NCBI GenBank assembly: GCA_963664945.1
Contig: OY761822.1
Span: 1,922,001-1,986,000, forward strand
Direction: 5' to 3'
Length of the DNA: 64,000 nucleotides
Source of the DNA: UBA6522 sp963664945
GTDB taxonomy: Bacteria > Pseudomonadota > Gammaproteobacteria > Steroidobacterales > Rariloculaceae
The position numbers and the translations under genes are program-made. Below are positions 35,577 to 44,061 of this stretch, piece by piece. Numbering within the stretch: position 1 is the stretch's first letter; the number at the start of each line of letters is the position of its first letter. Under the pieces are notes generated by a model that made no database searches, was not told the DNA's origin, and saw only the letters and a program-made list of their open reading frames with translations.

Positions 35577-36320
35577 ATGGAACGGATACGCATTTGCGCA
35601 ACTATCCCTGTGCGCGGCGGACTTGAGGCCTGGGGCGAAGTACATCGAGAGCTACTGGCGCCGATCGCGCGGCCGGGTGTCGAGATTGTTCTGTGGGACC
35701 TGCCCGAAGCGCCCATCGAGGCCATAGGCTGCGCGTACGATTGCGAGTTGCTGGCAATGCACCATATCCGCGCGGCCAGGCGTGCCGAGGAGGAAGGCTT
35801 CCACGCGGTCGCCATGGGATGTCTCGACGAGCCCGGCGTGCAGGGCGCCAAGGAGGCGCTGAGCATTCCCGTCATCGGCGAGTCGGAGGCGTGCATGCAC
35901 CTTGCTTCGATGGTCGGGCGGCGCTTCTCGTACCTGATGCCGGGCGAGATCGACGGCAACCAGCGCGGAGGGTACGGCTCGCGCTGTATCGAAGACGTCG
36001 CGCGCATATACGGCTTTGCCGACAAGCTCGCCTCGGTACGCTCGGTGAGCGGCAAGACGCTCGAGTTCGCCGCGCGGGACGACAGCCTGCCTGAGGCCAT
36101 GATCGAACAGGCACATCTGGCGATGGAGGAAGATGGAGCCGACGTCGTGATCGGTTACGGCAGTCTCGACGTGATCGGCCGCCTGCAGCGCGAGCTTCCG
36201 ATTCCCGTGATTGACCCCATCCAGGCGTCGGCGATGATGGCGGAGAGCCTGGCGCGGCTTTCGATTGCGCAGAGCAAACGCGCGTATCCGAGGCCGGTCA
36301 ACATCGACATCGATGGCTGA
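35577..36320 (+). CDS. Asp/Glu/hydantoin racemase-superfamily protein, one catalytic Cys replaced
   Basis: 247 residues, cytoplasmic. The first catalytic Cys is present as Cys82 in AVAMGCLDEPG. At the position of the second (normally a GC-T motif near residue 194) the sequence is VIGYGSLDVI, i.e. Tyr194. Two-cysteine members racemise amino acids or hydantoins, or isomerise maleate. One-cysteine members such as arylmalonate decarboxylase catalyse other reactions. The protein is therefore probably not a simple racemase. It is followed 39 bp later by the NicX/M29-like gene, and the pair recalls pyridine-ring catabolism (NicE/NicX), but this is only a hint. Confidence 0.72.
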   Translation: MERIRICATIPVRGGLEAWGEVHRELLAPIARPGVEIVLWDLPEAPIEAIGCAYDCELLAMHHIRAARRAEEEGFHAVAMGCLDEPGVQGAKEALSIPVIGESEACMHLASMVGRRFSYLMPGEIDGNQRGGYGSRCIEDVARIYGFADKLASVRSVSGKTLEFAARDDSLPEAMIEQAHLAMEEDGADVVIGYGSLDVIGRLQRELPIPVIDPIQASAMMAESLARLSIAQSKRAYPRPVNIDIDG

Positions 36321-36359
36321 ATTCGAGTTTCGACAAATCGGAAACACAGGAGTGAAAGC

Positions 36360-37364
36360 ATGAAATCAAGAGAGTTCTGGGACGAGTTCGCGGATGCGAC
36401 CATCAAGCGGCTGGTCGAGCCGGACGCCGGTGACCCGGTGCTCATCCTCGCCGACGCCAACAGCGACCTGAATCTGGCGCACGCGTTGCGAGCGGCCGGC
36501 GTGCGTTCGGGCGCCGACACGCAGCTCATCGTCAAACCGCACGCCAAAAAGGGCGAGGCAATGAATACCGGGCCCATCCTCGCCGCGTCGATCAAGGCCG
36601 CCAAGTATGTCGTTTCGATCATCGACGATGGTATCGACGCGTCGCAGGCCATGCTGGATGCCAAGGCGTCGGGCACGAGCATTCTCTACACCTTGGTCAC
36701 GGGGGTGGAGGACTATGTCGTACGCGCGCTGCTGAACGTCGATGTCGACAAGATGAACCGCATCGGCGAGCGTGTCTGCGAACTCTGGGAGGCGACCGAC
36801 ACCTGCCAGGTCACCTCACCGCAGGGCACCGACGTCAGCTTTCAGCTCAAGCCGCGCAAGTGCGACTTCGGAAACGGCAAGCTGGACAAACCCGGCAAGG
36901 ACGATTTCTATCCCGGCATGCAGGTCAACATCGCCCCGGTGGAGGAAACCATCAATGGCGTCATCGTCATCGACGCCTCCGACAGCGTACAGGGCGTCGT
37001 GAACAACCCCTACAGCTTCACGATGGAAAACGGCGTGATCGCGAAGGTGGAGGGCGGTTCCGAGGCGGATGCCATGCGCGCCTGGCTTGCGGGCTGCGAC
37101 GAGCCGGTCATTTACAAGCTCTGCCACTTCAGCCTCGGGCTGAACCCGGAGGCGGGCATATCGGGCAACATGATCGAGGACGAACGCATGTTCGGCGCGG
37201 TCGATTTCGGGTTCGGCTACCAGAACCCGAGCCTCGGCGGCACGGTGGGATTGGGTGACAACCACATGGACATCATGCTGGCCTCCCCGGCGGTGATACT
37301 CGACGGCGAGGTGATGTGCAGCGCAAACAAGTTCAACGAAGAGATGATGGGCTTTGAAACGTAG
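36360..37364 (+). CDS. M29 aminopeptidase/NicX-like metalloprotein
   Basis: 334 residues, AGGAGTG upstream of the ATG. Family features: an N-terminal Rossmann-like half, then GMQVNIAPVEETINGVIVID, a C-terminal ERMFGAVDFGFGYQNPSLGG stretch and HMDIMLASP. His256 (CHFSLGLN), His302 and Asp304 (HMD) have the order and spacing of the iron ligands known for 2,5-dihydroxypyridine dioxygenase NicX, a relative of M29 aminopeptidases. It could be a ring-cleaving dioxygenase or a leucyl aminopeptidase. Its neighbour of the racemase/isomerase superfamily favours small-molecule catabolism. No signal peptide. Confidence 0.68.
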   Translation: MKSREFWDEFADATIKRLVEPDAGDPVLILADANSDLNLAHALRAAGVRSGADTQLIVKPHAKKGEAMNTGPILAASIKAAKYVVSIIDDGIDASQAMLDAKASGTSILYTLVTGVEDYVVRALLNVDVDKMNRIGERVCELWEATDTCQVTSPQGTDVSFQLKPRKCDFGNGKLDKPGKDDFYPGMQVNIAPVEETINGVIVIDASDSVQGVVNNPYSFTMENGVIAKVEGGSEADAMRAWLAGCDEPVIYKLCHFSLGLNPEAGISGNMIEDERMFGAVDFGFGYQNPSLGGTVGLGDNHMDIMLASPAVILDGEVMCSANKFNEEMMGFET

Positions 37365-37430
37365 TTCCGGAATCGCCCGCCGCATTCGCCACAATGCCCG
37401 CCCGCGATCACGGCCATGCCATCGCCGCCA

Positions 37431-37460
37431 TTGATCGCTTGACTGTATACCATATACAAT
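37431..37460 (+). promoter_or_regulatory. Promoter and palindromic operator (site 2) of TonB receptor 2
   Basis: A plausible promoter is TTGATC (37431-37436) with TACAAT (37455-37460) at 18-bp spacing. Overlapping the -10 is the 17-bp palindrome CTGTATACCATATACAA at 37443-37459 (13 of 14 half-site positions fit TTGTATA-N3-TATACAA). A repressor bound here would block RNA polymerase. The receptor ATG is 63 bp downstream. Confidence 0.6.
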
Positions 37461-37521
37461 TGCAACCGAACGTCATTTGGGGGACGGCGTCCGGCGCACC
37501 CTTATCCATCTGGGGAATCCA

Positions 37522-39867
37522 ATGAAATATCCAATACGAATAATTGTTCAGCGGCGCACCGGTTTCGCAATATTCCTGGCGGTACTTCCGGGGATTGCTT
37601 TCCTGTTCGGTTCCACCTCGCTGCTCGGCCAGGAGGCGGACGATCAGGAAATCGAAACCATCGTGGTGACGGCGCAAAAGCGCGAGCAGTCGATTCTCGA
37701 CGTGCCGTTTGCCATTTCGGCCGTGACCCAGCAGGAAATGGAGGCGGCGGGCGTCAACTCGATGGCCGATATATTCCGACGGGTGCCGAGCCTTTCGGTC
37801 ATCGACCAGGGCGCGGCGCGCAAGAACGTCATTATCCGCGGCATTCAGACCGACACGTCCACGGAATCGTCCGTGAACGATGTCTACCTGGATGAACAGC
37901 GCATCACCACCGTGATCGCCACGGCCGATCCGCGAACCTTCGACATGGAGCGGGTCGAAATCCTGCGCGGACCCCAGGGAACGCTGTTCGGCGGAGGTTC
38001 GTTCGCGGGCACGCTCCGCTACATCACCAACCGCGCCAACGTCGACGATTTCGAAACCAACTTCGCCGCCACCCTCTCCTCAACGGCAGAGGCAAAACAG
38101 AATTATTCGCTGGACGGCATGGTCAACATTCCCGTGGTTGAAGACAGGTTCGCCGTGCGCCTGGTGGGCTACACCAACGAAGACTCCGGATACCTGAGCA
38201 ATTCATCGCTGGGCCTGGAAGGCGTCGCGGGAATCGAGAACTACGGCGCCAGAATCGGCCTGCGCTATACCCCGAGCGAGCGATCGACGCTCGATATCAA
38301 GTACGTGTTCCAGGATCTGCAACAGACCGGGTATCCGGAGGCCCGAGGCGTCGACTACGAAGATCTTGAGCAGGGCGGCGTGACCCTGACCGAAGAACGG
38401 CTGACTTCAACTTTCCAGATGTTCGATATCACCTGGAACTACGATCTGCCCGGCGTGACGATGACCTCATCGACCGGTTACCTGCAGATGGACTTCCTCC
38501 GGCGCAACGATCGCTCCCTGCCGTTGATCAGGGACTATTTGGATGACTTCAGCCTGACCGGTCCGCAGGCCGTGGCCATGGCGCCGCCGGCCGTTCGCCT
38601 GTACATCAACGACGACAACGACAACTACACGTTTTCCCAGGAACTGCGATTCACATCCGACCTGGATGAGGATGACAGGTTCGCCTGGCTCGTGGGCATG
38701 TACTACGAGGACGGCGAGGAGGACGTTGCGGTCGGCGACTTTCTGCTGCCGGGCGGCGGCGTGCTGGTCGGAAACGCGAACTACATGGGAGCGCCCGCTG
38801 ACTTCTTTTTCAAGGAAGACTTCGTCACGCAGTTGAAGCAACTCGCCGTTTTCGGCGAATACACCCAATACTTCACGGACCGGTTCAATGCCACTGTCGG
38901 CTATCGGCATTCGATATTCGAGAGCTTCTTCGAAGCGTTCGCGCTGATCGGCGACGAGCCGGATGACGACGGCAACGTGCTCGAAGACCCCTTTGCCACC
39001 GACCCGTTCCGGGAGACGCACAACACCGTCAAGTTCAACATGTCCTACGACCTGACCGACAACATGGCGGCCTATTTCCAGTCGGCCGAGGGATTCCGGC
39101 TCGGATTCGGCTCGGAGATCCCGCCTCCGCTCAACCCCGGATGCGAAGTGTTCGTTCGGGATTTTCTCGAGGCCAACGGGCTCAGCGGCTTTCTGGGGCC
39201 GGGCGGACAGTTGCCGGGAACGAAAAGCGATACGCTCCGGGTTAACGAAATCGGCTTGAAGGGCGTCCTCCCCGACGGGAGAGGCCGATTCAGCGTGGGT
39301 TACTTCAACGGCGACTGGAAGGACATCCTGGTGGATGTGGATATCGAAGACATCACCGGCGCATGCAACACGGGGTTCGGCGCCAATGCGGCCGCTGCGA
39401 CGAGCACCGGTTTCGAGGTCGACTTCAGCTACGCCGTGTCCGACCAGTTCACGCTGTCCGGGTCCGCGTCGATTGTCGATGCCACCCTGGACAACGACGA
39501 ACCGTTCCTGGGGGCCGAAGCGGGCGAACGTCTGCCGGCGTCACCGGACCGGCAGCTTTCGATATCCGGCGACTACGTCTGGCCGATGGCCAATGGCAAC
39601 CTGGGATTCGTCAGGGTCGACGCGCAGTACATCGGCGAGATCATCGGCGCCTTCGAGTTCGGTGACGAGAGAACCGTATCCGGAAACTACGGACTCGCCA
39701 ACGTCCGCCTGGGGCTGCAGACGGAACGATTCGAATGGTCCGTCTTCGCCGACAACATCACGGACAACCGCGCGCTGGTGTTCGCCAACGGCCCGGCGAA
39801 CGAGTTCCGCAGGACGATCATCCTGCAGCCGCGAACTCTGGGTTTGCAGTTCCGCAGCCGATTCTGA
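37522..39867 (+). CDS. TonB-dependent outer-membrane receptor 2
   Basis: 781 residues from ATG 37522, preceded by GGGGA. A hydrophobic signal region follows (GFAIFLAVLPGIAFLFGSTSLLGQ). TonB box IETIVVTAQKREQ; plug with VIIRGIQTDTSTESSV and RVEILRGPQGTLFGGGSFAG; barrel ending GLQFRSRF. It is clearly related to receptor 1 in the plug and may be a paralog with a different ligand. It has its own promoter and the shared palindromic operator. It is not followed by same-strand genes for 470 bp, so it is probably a single-gene transcript. Confidence 0.92.
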   Translation: MKYPIRIIVQRRTGFAIFLAVLPGIAFLFGSTSLLGQEADDQEIETIVVTAQKREQSILDVPFAISAVTQQEMEAAGVNSMADIFRRVPSLSVIDQGAARKNVIIRGIQTDTSTESSVNDVYLDEQRITTVIATADPRTFDMERVEILRGPQGTLFGGGSFAGTLRYITNRANVDDFETNFAATLSSTAEAKQNYSLDGMVNIPVVEDRFAVRLVGYTNEDSGYLSNSSLGLEGVAGIENYGARIGLRYTPSERSTLDIKYVFQDLQQTGYPEARGVDYEDLEQGGVTLTEERLTSTFQMFDITWNYDLPGVTMTSSTGYLQMDFLRRNDRSLPLIRDYLDDFSLTGPQAVAMAPPAVRLYINDDNDNYTFSQELRFTSDLDEDDRFAWLVGMYYEDGEEDVAVGDFLLPGGGVLVGNANYMGAPADFFFKEDFVTQLKQLAVFGEYTQYFTDRFNATVGYRHSIFESFFEAFALIGDEPDDDGNVLEDPFATDPFRETHNTVKFNMSYDLTDNMAAYFQSAEGFRLGFGSEIPPPLNPGCEVFVRDFLEANGLSGFLGPGGQLPGTKSDTLRVNEIGLKGVLPDGRGRFSVGYFNGDWKDILVDVDIEDITGACNTGFGANAAAATSTGFEVDFSYAVSDQFTLSGSASIVDATLDNDEPFLGAEAGERLPASPDRQLSISGDYVWPMANGNLGFVRVDAQYIGEIIGAFEFGDERTVSGNYGLANVRLGLQTERFEWSVFADNITDNRALVFANGPANEFRRTIILQPRTLGLQFRSRF

Positions 39868-39922
39868 ACTCGTCTGCCCACGCAAAACGCGCCGCGTTCG
39901 CCACAGGCGGCTGCGGAAGCGG

Positions 39923-40198
39923 CTATCGGATATTGATCCGGTGGATGGGCGGTGCAAGCACCGAGAAAAAGGTGCGCAGCACCGCCAGGATCACCACGCC
40001 CGTGATCAGCGACGCCAGCGCACTGAACAGCCTGTCCTCCGGCTGACTGAAGGTAAGAACATCCCACAGGTACCAGACGCCGCGCCAGAAGGAGACGACG
40101 CCGAACCCGACCACTGCTGCAAGGACGATGGATCGCGCCAGGGACATCTTGCCGGGGCGAGTCGGGTCGTCGGCGGGATTTGTACGTTTATCACTCAT
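39923..40198 (-). CDS. Small two-helix inner-membrane protein (91 aa)
   Basis: The hydrophilic N-terminus (MSDKRTNPADDPTRPGKMS) is followed by two membrane helices, about residues 20-42 (ARSIVLAAVVGFGVVSFWRGVW) and 61-82 (SALASLITGVVILAVLRTFFSV). AGAGG lies upstream of the ATG. It converges with receptor 2 and diverges from the DUF885 operon. Function unknown; no family recognised. Confidence 0.65.
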   Translation of the reverse strand: MSDKRTNPADDPTRPGKMSLARSIVLAAVVGFGVVSFWRGVWYLWDVLTFSQPEDRLFSALASLITGVVILAVLRTFFSVLAPPIHRINIR

Positions 40199-40298
40199 TT
40201 CAGGCCTCTCATTGGGACAGTTGCCGATGGGTTTCTTCCAGGCAGGTACTTGATAATGCCCGCCGCCATGATCGTATCCGGCGAATCAAGTCACTTTG

Positions 40299-40315
40299 TT
40301 GTATATGATATGCAA
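40299..40315. promoter_or_regulatory. Palindromic operator (site 3) of the DUF885 operon
   Basis: TTGTATATGATATGCAA fits the TTGTATA-N3-TATACAA palindrome at 13 of 14 half-site positions and lies 24 bp before the ATG at 40339. It is the third instance of the motif in 11 kb. Confidence 0.6.
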
Positions 40316-40338
40316 TCCATTCTCAAGTTGGGGTAGTC

Positions 40339-42066
40339 ATGTACAGGATCAAGGCGACATTTACCCACGTTTTGACGGTTGCGCTTTGCGTCATATCGAG
40401 CCCTGGCGCCGCCTTCGGCCAGGGCTACGATGAACTCGTCGATCTGTTCTTCGAGTTTCGCGAATTTCAGCACGCGCCCATCACCGACGGCATTCCCGAC
40501 CACAGCCAAGCGGCGATGCAAGACCAGTACAGTGGCCTGCGGGAATTCAAGGCCGATCTGGCTGAATTCGACACGTCGGAATGGCCGGTGTGGCAGCAGG
40601 TCGACTACCACCTGGTGCGCGCGGAAATGAACGCGCTGGAGTTCCACCACAAGGAGCACAGGCCCTGGTCGCGCGATCCCGGTTTCTACTCGATGTTCGA
40701 AGGCGATGCCGGGGCGAGCATCAACGCGCCCGATTTTTTCGGGCCGATTTACGATCTGTTCGGCTTTTCCGATGACGGTCCGGAGCCGTCGGACGAGGAG
40801 GGCGACGATTCCCTGTCCCTCTCCGATGAGCGGCAAGCGGCATTGCGCGATACGCTCGAAGGCATTCCGGCGATTTACGCACAGGCGCGCGAGAACCTGA
40901 CGGAGCCGGCGGTCGACTTCGCGGAGTTTGCGGTACGCAACTTCGTCGAAGAGCGTGAGGTTTACGAGGAAGCCGCCGAACTGCTGGCGGTTGACTATCC
41001 CGAACTCGCCGACCTCGCCGTGCGGGCCGCCGAATCGGTGGAGGACTATCGGCAATGGCTTGAGTCCAGCCATGGCGATATGGCGCCGAACGCCGGCCTA
41101 GGCAAGGACAACTACGACTGGTGGATGCGAAACGTCCAGTTGTCGCCCTGGGGGTGGGAGGAAACCAACCAGATCATCGAACGGGAGTACGACCGCGTCA
41201 TCACCTTCCTGAAACTGGAGGAAAACCGGAACAAGCACCTGCCGCCCCTGGAAGTCGCCATGTCGGAGCGAGCCTGGTTCGAGAGCATGAGGGAAGCCCT
41301 GCATCATGTGGTCGACTTCATGCGTGACGAGGAACTGATGACGGTCGAGGGTTGGGTCGATCCCGCGGACTATTATGCGCGGGGTCCCCGCGGGTCCAGC
41401 GAAGAACTCGACGATTCGGTGTCCGAGCGGCTGTTGCCCGAAAACTCCAGCATCGATACAAAGGTGCGCCAGCGGGAGATCCTTCCGGGCGAAGCCCACG
41501 AATATGTCGGTCACATGCTGGACTACCAGCGCCAGGAACGATTGACGCAAAGCCCGATTCGCAGCGCGGGCAGACGTTTCAACATGGGTTCCATGCGTCT
41601 GGAAGGCTGGGCGGTTGCGCTTGAGGAGTTGCTCATGCAGGCGGGTGTGCTGGATGCAAGGCCGCGCAACGGCCGTGAGATGGAGTACCTGATGAACGCC
41701 TCGCACATGAGTCTCGGCATCCCGGACCTGAAGATGCACGCCAACGAGATCGATCTCACCGAGGCCCGTCATCTGTGTGCCGAGATCATGCCGCGGGGAT
41801 GGACGCGCCCGGACGAGCGCATGGTCTGGTTCGAAATGCAGTCGAACCTGCGCAACCCGGGTGGATTTCACAGCAGCAATGTCGTTGCCGGGAAAGCCTA
41901 TTTCATGAAGTTGTTCAGAGAGCGGGCGCAGGCGCTTGGGGACGATTTCGCCATCAGGGATTTTGTCGACGCGTTTCTGTCGTCCGGCACGATTCCCATG
42001 TCGCTGATTCGCTGGGAGATGACCGGCGACAGCGACGACGTCATGCTGGAAACACAGCCGCTGTAG
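40339..42066 (+). CDS. DUF885-family exported peptidase-like protein
   Basis: 575 residues with a signal peptide (MYRIKATFTHVLTVALCVIS ... AFGQ). Mostly helical, as in DUF885. The zinc-type motif appears as EAHEYVGHMLDYQ, a variant of the usual HExPGHH-x-Q with His-Glu at the start and one His at the end. The downstream family motif MRLEGWAVALEELL is present. DUF885 proteins are thermolysin-like or carboxypeptidase-like hydrolases of uncertain substrate. It is first in an operon with a lipoprotein (10 bp downstream) and an MBL-fold hydrolase, under the shared palindromic operator. Probably periplasmic. Confidence 0.8.
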   Translation: MYRIKATFTHVLTVALCVISSPGAAFGQGYDELVDLFFEFREFQHAPITDGIPDHSQAAMQDQYSGLREFKADLAEFDTSEWPVWQQVDYHLVRAEMNALEFHHKEHRPWSRDPGFYSMFEGDAGASINAPDFFGPIYDLFGFSDDGPEPSDEEGDDSLSLSDERQAALRDTLEGIPAIYAQARENLTEPAVDFAEFAVRNFVEEREVYEEAAELLAVDYPELADLAVRAAESVEDYRQWLESSHGDMAPNAGLGKDNYDWWMRNVQLSPWGWEETNQIIEREYDRVITFLKLEENRNKHLPPLEVAMSERAWFESMREALHHVVDFMRDEELMTVEGWVDPADYYARGPRGSSEELDDSVSERLLPENSSIDTKVRQREILPGEAHEYVGHMLDYQRQERLTQSPIRSAGRRFNMGSMRLEGWAVALEELLMQAGVLDARPRNGREMEYLMNASHMSLGIPDLKMHANEIDLTEARHLCAEIMPRGWTRPDERMVWFEMQSNLRNPGGFHSSNVVAGKAYFMKLFRERAQALGDDFAIRDFVDAFLSSGTIPMSLIRWEMTGDSDDVMLETQPL

Positions 42067-42076
42067 GAAGGAAAGC

Positions 42077-43027
42077 ATGGTTGCGGATTGCCATGAATCC
42101 ACGAGTCGAACCGGGGTCCCGTATGCGGTGACGTCGCCGGCGCGCAAGTTCGCATTGCTTTTCTTGTTGCCGCCGTTCATCTTGTTCCTCTTGCTGGGAG
42201 CCTGCGGCGGCTCGGACGAATCCGGCGATGGCGCGCAGGCTGCGTCCGCATTTGACACGCTTTTTCCGAAGCACATCGATGTATTCGGTGTCTCCGTGCG
42301 GGGCACGGCCGGAACGCCGGACGACAAGATGCTGCACGCCGCCAACGTGATGGCGGAGTACCTGGACAACGACGCCGACGGAATGCCGGACAACGCGCTG
42401 GTTGTCCGGATGCTGCAGGAAAACAATGCGACACTGATCATGACCATCGACTTCGACGAGCTCGACGCAGTCCGTGCGGAAATTGGAGTTGATGACATGC
42501 CGCAGGGCGTGTTGCAGGATCAGAATGCCGCGGAAACCCGTCCCGGTGGAGCCGCCAACGGCGTATTCGATCCCACGTTCGAGGAAGTCCTGCATCTGAT
42601 CACCCACGGCGGATATGCTCATGCGTATCCCGACGCTTTCGGCGAAGAACCGGGGACGTTGCTGGCCAATGCAATGGACAAGGCCCGCGGCGGGCGGTTC
42701 ATGGAGATTCCCGGTCCGTATCCCGAGGGTGCCTGGTATTCCTACGATGACCAGACCTGTGACTACGGCTGCATGGCAGCGGAGTACATTTACTGGGGTT
42801 TGACTTCCCTGCTTGGCGCCCAGGATTTTCCCGGCCGCCTCGAGCAGATCGACAACGAGTGGCGACTCAACACGCCCGAACTGTTTGAGGCACGCGACCC
42901 CGATCTGTTCGCGTTGTTGACCGATCCCGAGTATGCATTGCCGACTCGATTGCCCACCGGCAACTACACCGCCGGGGAGTTGGGGTTCTCCACACCCTGC
43001 GGGAAGCGCTGCCACGGGTTAGAATGA
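42077..43027 (+). CDS. Lipoprotein of unknown function
   Basis: 316 residues, GGAAGG just before the ATG. A long N-region is followed by a hydrophobic core and lipobox LLLGAC with the lipidated Cys at residue 43, then a Gly/Ser/Asp linker. The mature protein has an EF-hand-like loop (YLDNDADGMPDNALV) and a conserved-looking EEVLHLITHGGYAHAYPDAFG with several His residues that could bind metal. Four Cys near the end (QTCDYGCM ... TPCGKRC) may form disulfides. I do not recognise a named family. Co-transcribed with DUF885 and MBL genes. Confidence 0.7.
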   Translation: MVADCHESTSRTGVPYAVTSPARKFALLFLLPPFILFLLLGACGGSDESGDGAQAASAFDTLFPKHIDVFGVSVRGTAGTPDDKMLHAANVMAEYLDNDADGMPDNALVVRMLQENNATLIMTIDFDELDAVRAEIGVDDMPQGVLQDQNAAETRPGGAANGVFDPTFEEVLHLITHGGYAHAYPDAFGEEPGTLLANAMDKARGGRFMEIPGPYPEGAWYSYDDQTCDYGCMAAEYIYWGLTSLLGAQDFPGRLEQIDNEWRLNTPELFEARDPDLFALLTDPEYALPTRLPTGNYTAGELGFSTPCGKRCHGLE

Positions 43028-43083
43028 AGCAAAACGCGCCGAAGGCATATTCGGTCGGAAATCGCACCAAGGGAGAACATTCC

Positions 43084-43974
43084 ATGAGACGTATCACTAT
43101 CGCTGTTCTGGCCGCCGCCGCGGCGCCCGTGGTTTGGGCGCAGCAGGATTTCTCGGCCGTGGAGATTCAATCCACCGAGGTTGCGCCCGGGATCTACATG
43201 CTGGTAGGCGCCGGAGGCAATCTGGGGCTTTCGACAGGCGACGACGGCGCCTTTCTCATCGACGATCAGTTCGCTCCGCTGAGCGGCAAGATCATGGCGG
43301 CCATCGCGGAGCTGACCGACGCGCCGGTTGAATTCCTGGCCAATACCCACTGGCACGGCGACCACACCGGCGGCAACGAGGCCTTCGGCAATGCCGGCGC
43401 CGTCATCGTTGCCCACGACAACGTCCGCGTGCGCATGAGCACCGACCAGTTCCGGGAGATTTTCGATCAGCGGATGCCGGCATCGCCGGACGCGGCGCTG
43501 CCGATCGTCACCTTCAACGACGAACTGACGCTGCACTGGAACGGGCATACCATCCGTGCGTTCCATTCGGGTCCGGCGCATACGGACGGCGATGCGGTTC
43601 TGCATTTCGAGGAAGCCGACGTCTTTCACATGGGCGACAACTTCTTCAACGGCTTCTATCCCTTTGTCGACGTGAGCAGCAACGGCGACATCGACGGCAT
43701 CATTTCGACCGGCTATCGCGTGCTCGCCATGTCCAACGCCGGCACGCAGATCATCCCCGGGCACGGGCCGCTGGCCACGGCCGACGATCTGCGCGACTGG
43801 TTGCAGGTACTGCGATCCACGCGGGAAAGCATCCAGGAACTCATCGACCAGGGCATGTCCGAGGACGAGGTGGTCGCCGCCAACCCGACCGCCGATTACG
43901 ACGAGACCCACGGCGGTGGGTTCATGAACCCCGAGAACTACACGCGACTGGTCTACCAGAGCCTCACCCGGTAA
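43084..43974 (+). CDS. Exported metallo-beta-lactamase-fold hydrolase
   Basis: 296 residues from ATG 43084, chosen because AGGGAGA precedes it and a signal peptide follows (MRRITIAVLAAAAAPVVWAQ); the longer frame from 43024 overlaps the lipoprotein gene. The zinc motif is THWHGDHTGG (His89, His91, Asp93, His94), with further ligands His in SGPAHTDGD, Asp in HMGDNFFN and His in IIPGHGPL. This is the full two-zinc set. Related periplasmic proteins hydrolyse lactams, cyclic amides or phosphodiesters; the substrate here is unknown. Third gene of the DUF885 operon. Confidence 0.85.
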   Translation: MRRITIAVLAAAAAPVVWAQQDFSAVEIQSTEVAPGIYMLVGAGGNLGLSTGDDGAFLIDDQFAPLSGKIMAAIAELTDAPVEFLANTHWHGDHTGGNEAFGNAGAVIVAHDNVRVRMSTDQFREIFDQRMPASPDAALPIVTFNDELTLHWNGHTIRAFHSGPAHTDGDAVLHFEEADVFHMGDNFFNGFYPFVDVSSNGDIDGIISTGYRVLAMSNAGTQIIPGHGPLATADDLRDWLQVLRSTRESIQELIDQGMSEDEVVAANPTADYDETHGGGFMNPENYTRLVYQSLTR

Positions 43975-44061
43975 CTGTCCGGGCAGGGTGCGCCGCGCGA
44001 CCGCGCGACGGGACGCGGCCGTAGGCAGGCGAGTGTTCGGCTTTATTGCAGCGAGGAAGAG

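Noticed and set aside
34487..36100. A 537-codon minus-strand frame across the amidohydrolase and racemase genes
   Set aside because: Both plus-strand genes have motifs, ribosome-binding sites and sensible lengths; the antisense frame has none. The same applies to 31691-33220 and 41098-42498.
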